Shown here piece after piece: positions 56,951 to 64,000 of a stretch of DNA of 64,000 nt. The DNA comes from Tipula vernalis (Eukaryota > Arthropoda > Insecta > Diptera > Tipulidae), in assembly GCA_958295665.1 (NCBI GenBank), contig OY282558.1:331177106-331241105 (forward strand). Reading direction: 5' to 3'. The translations under genes and the position numbers were made by a program. Below the pieces are notes generated by a model. That model searched no databases. It was given only the letters and a program-made list of their open reading frames with translations, and had not been told where the DNA came from. The first letter of the stretch is position 1, and every line of letters begins with the position of its first letter.

Positions 56951-57129
56951 TGAATGCACTGTAAATATCTTCAGTATTCCTCGATACTCGAAATGTGAGT
57001 TACACTTAACTATTAAAACGAATCGTGATCTAGGTGTGAAGCTGCCTGGCGGAATGAAGTTAATACTTGTTGTCAGCTCCGTATCTTGCAGCTTCCACAG
57101 GTATTCGTAATACCCTGCCGCCCCCCCCC

Positions 57130-59108
57130 ACCCTGGTGACCATCGGGGAACTAGCTCGTCATTTTTCTAACTGGATGGGTTAGACTAAAACACGGCGCTA
57201 AACAACTTGACTGGGTTAAGTTATATCAATCGTGTCACGCTGAGAACCAACTTAGCTGGGGGTCTAGTCTAAAAACTAGCTCAGTCTCTAACGGTGTATC
57301 CAGACATCAGGCACCCTCCGGATAATAAATATGCATCACGGGTCTCTGCACAGATGACTATTTTTTCCTCGCTACTCGTAGGATTTCTTACTGATGATCT
57401 GTTTAAAATCTCAGAGGTCGGGACTCTTAAAAACCAGGAATCTGTGGCTGTAGGAACATCGGCTTCTAAATCCGGCCCTGAAAGCCAGATATGAAGCGAG
57501 ACATAAGCAAAAATATTGCTCGTCCCTCTAATACAACAATTGCTGGGCGAGCTTTGACCGATAGGTCTGGTTCGCAAACAGCAGGAATTAAGAAGGATAT
57601 AAGCTCGAACAAAGCTGGTCCCGGAAAAGTTCGAACAAAGCTGGTCCCGGAGTACCAAATTATTAGACCAGAAGGAGAGCACGTAAACTCTTATAAAAGA
57701 AAAGGAAACGGTCGCTTGGCCTATGATGATTACTGATAACAAACAGGGTGGTTCCGCTGGGAGATCTCAACTAAAAAGGCAGAGATCTCAGGAAGAATCA
57801 CCTAAAGATGCAAAAAGATCGAGGTTGCAGGAGACTGTAACCAGGCCTCTTAGCGAGGGTCTTAAAGACCAGCCGGTTATTATGGTGATAGATAGGGTGC
57901 AGAAGGATGGGATTATTGCGCCTGTCAATTAGGGGAAGCCAAAGATGGCTCTAGAGGCGACCTTCGTAAAGGTTATGCGGAAGAGCTCGGGGCCTGCTCC
58001 GAACTGTAGAGATGGAGGATGGCACAGAAACCATGTCAACCATGTCACACGGTCTGGGAGCTTGGGTGAGGTTTAGCGTGGAGCCATATTAGAGGTTGTG
58101 GCAAGGGAGGATATCCCGAGCAAGCGTAGAGCGCGGGCTTGGATCCCTGCGAAGCTGAGACATCCAAGTGATGTTTTGGAGATGATCCGCCCCACACGAT
58201 AAGGGGAAGTGCGGGTACAAACGGGAGAGGTGAGGTACTAGATATCACGCATGTCTCACATTTTATTAAGGATAGTTGAACTGGAAAATGTTTGATGACC
58301 ACTCCTTTTCTGATCACTTCTATCTTCGGTAAGAATTGGTTACAGAAGCCACAGATACAGCTATTTTTAAAAACAGGAGTAAGACCGACTGGGATACCTT
58401 CAGAACTATTCTAGGTAATAGTAGTACCGATTCCAAAGCTCCCTGTATCTACACTGGAGCTGAATGACTTAGTGGACAAGCTATCTGATGCTTTTCATAT
58501 AGCTATGTTAGTAGCATCTCCCCTGAGTAGAACTTTGGGTAAATAAAGGGCTGGTAGTCGAAACAGCTCCAAAGCTCTCGTCAAAAATGCAAGTCTTTTT
58601 AGAAGATGGAGGTGGAGTCTTGTCCCCCCTTCTTTGGAACTTAGTTATCAATTACCTGTTACTGGACCTGGAGGGGCAATGCTTTAAGGTAGTTGCTTAT
58701 GCGGATGACGATGCTATTGGTGTCTATGGTAAGTATCCTTGTACCTTAAGAAGCGCATGCAAAGCGCCCTTCTAAATAGCCATATTAGCATGATCTTGGG
58801 AGTTGTTACAGGACACCGTCTCATAGGTGAGCATGCGCAGAGACAAAGTCTTCTCCTATGATTAGTGTAGAAGCTGCGAGGATGTTGAAGAAGAAAATAC
58901 TGTACCCGACTTACTCTGCACGTGTCCCCGATTAGCACAAAGCAGAAGGAAATTTTTAGGACCTTCTCTCCTGCGCGTCCTGATGGATCTCAATGGTACG
59001 GACGTCAGATGCGTTCAACGTCCCGTTGTAAGCTCTGAATGGTTCAATGAGTAGAGTTGAGCAAAAAATGTTTGTCCTTGGGACAGCCACCCTAACCTAA
59101 CCTAACTG
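57130..59108 (+). pseudogene. LINE relic 2: ORF1, RT core and C-terminal zinc finger, CCTAA tail
   Basis: 57490-57930 is a basic ORF1-like region (GGSAGRSQLKRQRSQEESPK, DAKRSRLQETVTRPLSEGL), the RNA-binding partner of R1/jockey-type LINEs. RT then appears abruptly at 58587 with GGVLSPLLWNLVINYLLLDL and VVAYADDDAIGVYGK (catalytic YADD intact). The C-terminus at 58870-59055 reads CEDVEEENTVPDLLCTCPRL, the Cys/His finger that closes many such ORF2s. The endonuclease and most of RT are deleted and frames are broken. It ends at 59090-59106 in CCTAA units, as does the relic at 22.9 kb. Confidence 0.75.
59090..59106 (+). repeat. CCTAA repeat tail of LINE relic 2
   Basis: CCCTAACCTAACCTAAC directly follows GGGACAGCCA. 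Confidence 0.75.
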
Positions 59109-61277
59109 TGAAAATGTCATTAATCAAATTAACTGATAATCAGCTTCGTTGATCAGATATTAATAGTTTTAATGAGGAAAAATCTTTCGACACTACATTG
59201 AGTAGCCGGGAGGCTGCATGCAAAATGTTTGCAAGTTTACTTGCTTCCATTTCCATAACAGCCCAATACATTTTTATATACGGCTAAAAGTCGTGGGACT
59301 GTCATCATAATTATAAATATTAAAAATCATTTTGAAAGAGCGAAATAATTTTTTTAGGTGTTTACCAATAAAGGTAAAGAGAATAAACTCATAGAGAAAA
59401 ATATATTATTGGGAGCAAGAGTGAAAATTTATATAAAGAGCGATAAGTATAAACTCTGTACAAACGGAATAGCGGAAGAGCAAGAGCCATATAATAAAAA
59501 GAAATGCTACTGTTCTTCAGAGCGATATTTTTTTTATTAGAATATCATTCCTTTTGAATAGTTTTTATTATTGCTCCTACAAAAAATGAAGAGCGAAATA
59601 CCATCACGTTTTAAACTCTGATCAAAGCATGTTGCAATTAACAAAATATTTTATAAGTGGCGGGGACTGAACTCAGGGCTGCACCTTGTTACGAAAATTT
59701 TCATTCAACGAAATTAAGAACACTGAAGAACCCTTTTTGATTCTGTGATGTATTTCTAGACTTATAGTGTGGCAAGTGTTCTCTTTTTGATTCGTTTGTG
59801 GAAACACGTAAATGACTACCAAATGTCCTTATGAACATGAGAATCGCTTTGTGTAGTAGGACTTTATTGTCTAGTTATAATATTGATTATCTTTTCCTAT
59901 TAGCTAGTACATTTGACCAAATTTCATATTTGTTTGGCTGCATGAAAATTCAGTGTAGAACTTCGTTATATTGAAAATATCGTTGTTCGTTATAAAAAGA
60001 TTTCACACTTTCAAGTTGGTTTATAAGAACTACATAGACATTTTTCCAGATAGGCGGAAGCACTTTAATTTTGAATATTAATTAGTTCATCGTGCTAAAC
60101 TTTGTCAAAAGCTTGTGTAACCCAAGAAGAAAACAAAATATCGTTTTTCTCTAAAGGTGAATTTGATAATAAGTGTATTTTGTTGACCAAAATTTAATTC
60201 GAATTATTTTGGGTTAATTTGTTTTCCAAGAAAATAGCCAATTTGATTTAATTGACAAAAGCCAACCTTTCGAAATAAAATATAAATTTACTATGTATTT
60301 TGACTCTGGTGGCAGGTATCATAACCAAGAATTAGAATTATGTTTAATTAAACCCAATTTTTTTTTGGGTTAATGTTATTCTTGCGGGGATTTATTATAT
60401 GCAATTGTTGTTGTAAATTTGTCAAGGAAATACGCTAAACATTAACTTTTTCGACTTAGATAATTTTTGATCGAATTCTTCAGTCTTTTCCACTTAAATT
60501 GTATAGGCTTAGTAGTCGGATCATTACCATTGCATATTGTTAATTTTCGCGCGTCTAGCCCGTCTTTCCAGTGTAAATGGTGGTCTAATCTATTACCGAT
60601 ACTTCATTTAAATTATCCTGAACCTCGTATTCTACTTCTCTCAAAGATAATCTCATAGGTTTAAGTGCTTGATTGCATTTCCATTTGAGTATAGGATTCA
60701 TTTGGTGATTGTTGTGGATATTCCCGGAGGTTTAATAGCTTTTTCAGAAATACTGTAAGTTTGCGCAGCGTATGAAATCGCTGGAAGCCAATTCCATGAT
60801 TCCTGATCAAATAGATAATTTTTCTGGTCGCACTCCCCGTTTTTCTGATGAATTCGTTGTTCGAAGTTTATGACTGATTTCAGGTAATTACGTAATATAA
60901 ACTAAAAGGTGTCATTCATAACAACGAAATGCAATATTATTGAAAGGGAACGGCATTATTTAGATTTTGAAGTGAAATCTTATGTCTTTCTTCTACTTTA
61001 ACACAAAATTTGGGCGGGAGGTGGAAATATCTATAAATAAAACCACCAAAATTTAAAAATGTTTACTAGAAATATGTATAATCAAAAAAATATGTTCACA
61101 GCTTACAGGTTTTTCTCATTTTCAACTTTTTTTTTAATTCTACACATAAATTCTAGTGTAAATATGTACTGCAGTTTTTTGTTTGTTAAAACGGCGAATT
61201 CATTCCCAGTTTTGTTCCAAAATCAAGTCTAGCCCGTCTTTGATATCGAAGATTTACTCTGGAATAAAAAAGTTAAA
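59109..61277. other. Region 3' of TMEM94; one LINE scrap, otherwise empty
   Basis: At 60130-60075 on the minus strand the text VTQAFDKV*HDELI is a worn jockey RT block (DVAQAFDKVWH). No other gene is visible. It should include the TMEM94 3' UTR just left of 61278. Confidence 0.4.
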
Positions 61278-61476
61278 TTATAAATGAAATTTCGGAAACC
61301 GACATTTATTAATTCCATACTTGATTTCTTCTAATTTACAAATTTCTGTAATTGCAAATGTGATGATTGTTGAAAATAATAAAAATAAAATTACTGGCCA
61401 CATGCTAGACAATTCATTTAGTATATTCCGATTAATAAATACACTATAAAGACATATCACAATATGTAAAATTAAT
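61278..61476 (-). CDS. TMEM94: TMEM94 last coding exon
   Basis: 199 bp after a TTCTAG acceptor to the stop. Membrane segments LILHIVICLYSVFI and MWPVILFLLFSTIITF are followed by TEICKLEEIKYGIN, which matches the conserved TNEIVKLHEIRVR end of the family. Confidence 0.88.
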
Positions 61477-64000
61477 CTAGAATTTAAAATAAAAATACAA
61501 ATTAATCAAATTTCAAAATTAGCAGAAAATTATTAACGGCATTACAAAATTGAGCAGGATCCGATCCAAGTATAATTTGAGAAAGGATTCTTCCTCCATA
61601 TCGAAAATTCCCGATGAACAAAACTAATCGATATTACAACTGAAATGTCAAATAATAACGTAATTAACAAACCGAAAATGAAACACAAACCACGAAGAAT
61701 AAATCTTACCGAAATGGAGCACAACACTTAAAAGAATAAAAATTCGTGCTATATGGACGTTCAATTCGAAATTAGAATTTGTATTCAAAATTTTGATGGG
61801 ATGTGAAATAAATGCCATGTAAGAAAGTGTCTTAAATGAAAATCAAAATAAATTTACCGAATCATCAATCAATCAAATAACCGTCAAGCAAAATTTACCA
61901 TAATCAATATGACAGGCAAAAATTTACAACCATAACACCAAAGCACAAATACTGAAGTTCTGGTACTTAAAGTAGTCTGCTTTTTACCTGTAGCTTGTTT
62001 CATGATCTAAAATTGTATGAAATGGCCAAACATTATACACTATACTACTAAATACGTATAACTCATTACATTACTTACGACGGAATCCGAGGTAATGCGG
62101 GATAATGGCACTGAAATTAAAGGAACTGCTATACACATTAAATAAATTAAGGAAATCGGACTTAGCATCGGTGGTAACATAAATAAGGATGTTAATGTAT
62201 TCATTAATGTTAATGAGCAGCCACAACAAACCCAAAACTACAAAATAAGAAAATAAAAAATTAGAAAGTTTATTAAAATTTTGGATTGTTTATAACTACT
62301 TGAATGCAATTCCACAGTCCGTTTGAAAATCGGCGAGATAATTCAATTAGTCCAACAATCGACAAGGGATCATCACGGCAAACGGATATCGAACATGCTA
62401 TTGAGTTTAACATGCGACTTAGATAAACCGGTGAAATCGTTGTATTCCGGGTATCGTAACGCGATTCGAGAAGCTTCGCCTTTTTTTCATTACTTTTTAA
62501 TGAATTCCGATTGTTGTAAATATTCGATTCAGTATAGGATGGGAAATCTTGACAAACCTGCGGATAAAGTGGTTCAACTGCAATACTACAGTCGGCTTGC
62601 AAGAATATTTCTGCATTCGAGTTGCTCGCACTTGACCCTAAACACACAACAATTTCGCCATATTGTTGCATTATGTTTAACATCTCGCAAGTTGCGCCCG
62701 CCGAACAATCCGTAAACAGTGATACTAGTAGTGGAACATTATCAACATTTTCCAAATGCGGCCGAATTTTTTCTATACCACGAGGTAATTTAGCTCTATT
62801 AGACATATCAAAATGAACAGGTGCACTTTGTTCCGTACTATCAGTCAAGCAACTTAGTGATACGCAATTATCATCGTATTGTGTTTGGCATTCCATTGCA
62901 GAATCTCGGGAAGTTTTACGATTCATCTCAAAACTTTCATCAGAATTGTGAGTTGAAGGCGATATTTGGAGTAGATTATTTTCTTGGTTAGATATAGCTC
63001 CGGGTGCAGAAGACGATAACGGTTTACTACACTCTAGACCAATCGGTGGAAGTAGTCGATTTAACTCAAAATCACCATTCATCAGATTATCAATATCGTC
63101 GTTATTCGAGCATGTGGTTTGTGTAAGTTCAACATGATTGGAACTTTTTGGTGATGGTTTGGTGCTTGTTTCTTCGCTTAACAAAGATATGTGACAATTC
63201 CAACCGGATTCAAGTCCCATTTTCTCCGAAAAAACTCTCGAGCGTAATTCATTCTCCTTGCTAAAATGTACAAATCGAATACAAGCCCGATCCAACCTTT
63301 CGACCAGCTGCACAATATCGTTCTGCGCTTGATACTGCATTGTAACCATACCAATAAAGACTTGATGACATTGCATTTCGAAACAACCTTCAACATCCGC
63401 AATATCGTCCTCCTTATTTCCAGAAAATAATAGGGAATCTGTACTAATTGAATGGGTTATTTGACCGTGCCGTTCAAAATCGCAATGTGATATTGCCGCG
63501 TGTTCCATTCGATATTTAGTCTCTGGTGGTAATTCTAAATAAGCTAAATCTACCGTTGTCCCGGCTAAGGCGCCACTGATGCCGTGCCGTAATGGTCGAT
63601 AAGCAAATGCTGTACAATAAGCGGTAAGAGCATTTCGTTGATAAAAGTCCTGTGCTCTTTTCCGTTCCTGGGGACCAAGTGGTCGTAAATCCTTACCATT
63701 CCAAAAATCATCACAACAATCCAATACTAGATCAGCCGTTCCTTGTGTAAATAATTGCAATGCTCCATCGTAAGTTTCACGCAACACAACCGACAACGAA
63801 TGTGGAAATGGAACCTGTAGGTAAATATAATTAAAAATATAAATTTAATTGATAACAAATCGGATGAAATTGGTGCTATTTGAGAAATCGATTTATTTAC
63901 TTTAACTTTAGCCGCTAAATGCAACGATTTCGCAAATCGTATGTCACGGCGCACAACATCTGGTTGCAGATGCCGATAGCTAGCAATTTGACCTTCCAAA
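61278..64000 (-). CDS. TMEM94: TMEM94 (P-type ATPase-like ER membrane protein), C-terminal two-thirds
   Basis: Vertebrate TMEM94 is an ER multipass protein related to P-type ATPases and proposed to move magnesium. The join >64000-63901, 63814-62300, 62237-62079, 62006-61899, 61830-61710, 61639-61546 and 61476-61278 reads about 760 codons with all junctions in frame and GT/AG boundaries. The cytoplasmic part has DFWNGKDLRPL, FYQRNALTAYCTAFAYRPL, CIRFVHFSKENELRSRVFSE, KMGLESGWNCHISL, SNRAKLPRGIEKIRPHL and NVPLLVSLFTDC, all close to the vertebrate protein. The last five exons encode paired membrane segments and FVHREFSIWRKNPFSNYTW. The Ser/Asn-rich insert between ISLLSEETST and MSNRAKLP looks disordered. 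The N-terminus lies off the right edge. The stop is at 61278. No lesion seen. Confidence 0.93.
61546..61639 (-). CDS. TMEM94: TMEM94 exon, WRKNP block
   Basis: 94 bp between TTTCAG and GTAATG, encoding VHREFSIWRKNPFSNYTWIG and the start of the next membrane segment. Confidence 0.85.
61710..61830 (-). CDS. TMEM94: TMEM94 exon, membrane segment
   Basis: 121 bp (TTTAAG acceptor, GTAAGA donor) ending one base into a codon. LSVVLHF continues across the junction as VVISISFVHREF, matching the LHTVFISITHVHR block of the vertebrate protein. Confidence 0.82.
61899..62006 (-). CDS. TMEM94: TMEM94 exon, ATGK segment
   Basis: 36 codons after a TTTTAG acceptor, ending before GTAAAT. MKQATGKKQTTLSTRTSVF corresponds to the MATGKN region of vertebrate TMEM94 and leads into a membrane segment. 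Confidence 0.8.
62079..62237 (-). CDS. TMEM94: TMEM94 exon, two membrane segments
   Basis: 53 codons, TTTTGTAG acceptor and GTAAGTAA donor, phase 0. NTLTSLFMLPPMLSPISLIY and LMCIAVPLISVPLSR match the paired segments of the vertebrate protein in spacing and SxLG/P-rich texture. Confidence 0.85.
62300..63814 (-). CDS. TMEM94: TMEM94 large exon, cytoplasmic domain
   Basis: 505 codons between CTACAG (acceptor) and GTAGTT (donor, after GLWNCIQ). A raw ORF reading that runs on to 62273 (VVINNPKF) is intron read-through, because the next exon continues the family sequence from FWVCCGCSL. Confidence 0.92.
63901..64000 (-). CDS. TMEM94: TMEM94 exon, partial at window edge
   Basis: At least 33 codons (EGQIASYRHLQPDVVRRDIR, FAKSLHLAAKVK) ending in phase 0 at a GTAAAT donor. 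The 5' boundary lies outside the window. Confidence 0.8.

Noticed and set aside
62273..62299. Extension of the TMEM94 large exon to a stop at 62273
   Set aside because: The donor GTAGTT at 62299 with the exon at 62237 restores family sequence; the extension is intron.
62323..62816. Plus-strand ORFs opposite TMEM94
   Set aside because: Shadows of a long coding exon on the minus strand.
1..64000. CRISPR arrays, tRNA and rRNA genes, prokaryotic operons
   Set aside because: None of the tandem arrays has conserved repeats with unique spacers, no cloverleaf was found, and genes are spliced.

Overview
This is AT-rich nuclear DNA from an insect. Two host genes with spliced exons are readable, both on the minus strand, and most of the rest is transposable elements, their relics and short inverted-repeat elements. 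The evidence for a eukaryote is GT/AG exon structure, long TE-filled introns, LTR, LINE, Penelope and Tc1/mariner families, and no operons or Shine-Dalgarno context. The order of insect cannot be fixed from this window; the host proteins look arthropod, and dipteran affinity is only an impression from remembered Tweety sequences.

Host genes. A Tweety-family anion-channel gene starts at 24731 and runs leftward. Four exons are visible, at 24731-24597, 24526-24349, 24260-24166 and 9647-9435, and the gene leaves the window at the left edge. Its third intron is about 14.5 kb and has absorbed LINE and mariner relics and several MITEs. A TMEM94 (P-type ATPase-like ER membrane protein) gene enters at the right edge and runs leftward through seven exons to a stop at 61278. 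All of its junctions keep the reading frame, and its last five exons carry the C-terminal membrane segments.

Mobile DNA, left to right. 355-1045: foldback-like element with arms of degenerate GGCCGAA repeats, with a partial second copy at 10930-11200. 4886-9003: decayed Ty3/gypsy element 1 (plus strand). 12.0-12.5 kb: mariner relic. 14.3-15.7 kb: MITE cluster with a nested TAA-flanked element. 17.1-17.6 kb: MITE. 18.7-19.25 kb and 20.8-22.9 kb: LINE relics, the second ending in CCTAA repeats. 26635-34140: Ty3/gypsy element 2 (minus strand) with both LTRs, PBS, PPT and a near-matching 5-bp target duplication; it carries a 2.3 kb long-terminal-inverted-repeat element, a strong hairpin and another MITE. 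36.7-38.15 kb: two clean MITEs. 38.4-40.9 kb: two jockey-like LINE pieces (minus). 40.95-42.8 kb: broken multi-exon gene resembling a SAM-domain family. 43.1-44.1 kb: jockey piece (plus) joined to a Penelope GIY-YIG tail. 44625-45936: apparently intact DD37D Tc1/mariner element. 47.9-50.1 kb: minisatellite, MITEs and a tandem array. 51.0-52.2 kb: nested MITEs. 52394-53303: deleted mariner with perfect TA flanks. 53.5-54.7 kb: Penelope reverse transcriptase relic. 57.1-59.1 kb: second LINE with a CCTAA tail.

No tRNA, rRNA, CRISPR array or prokaryotic feature was found. The elements do not form one pathway; the window reads as an intergenic or intronic nest of transposons between two conserved genes. 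The best candidates for something undescribed are the GGCCGAA foldback family, the long-TIR element at 26.9-29.2 kb with an unidentified cysteine-containing ORF, and the 70-bp-arm hairpin at 32.5 kb.
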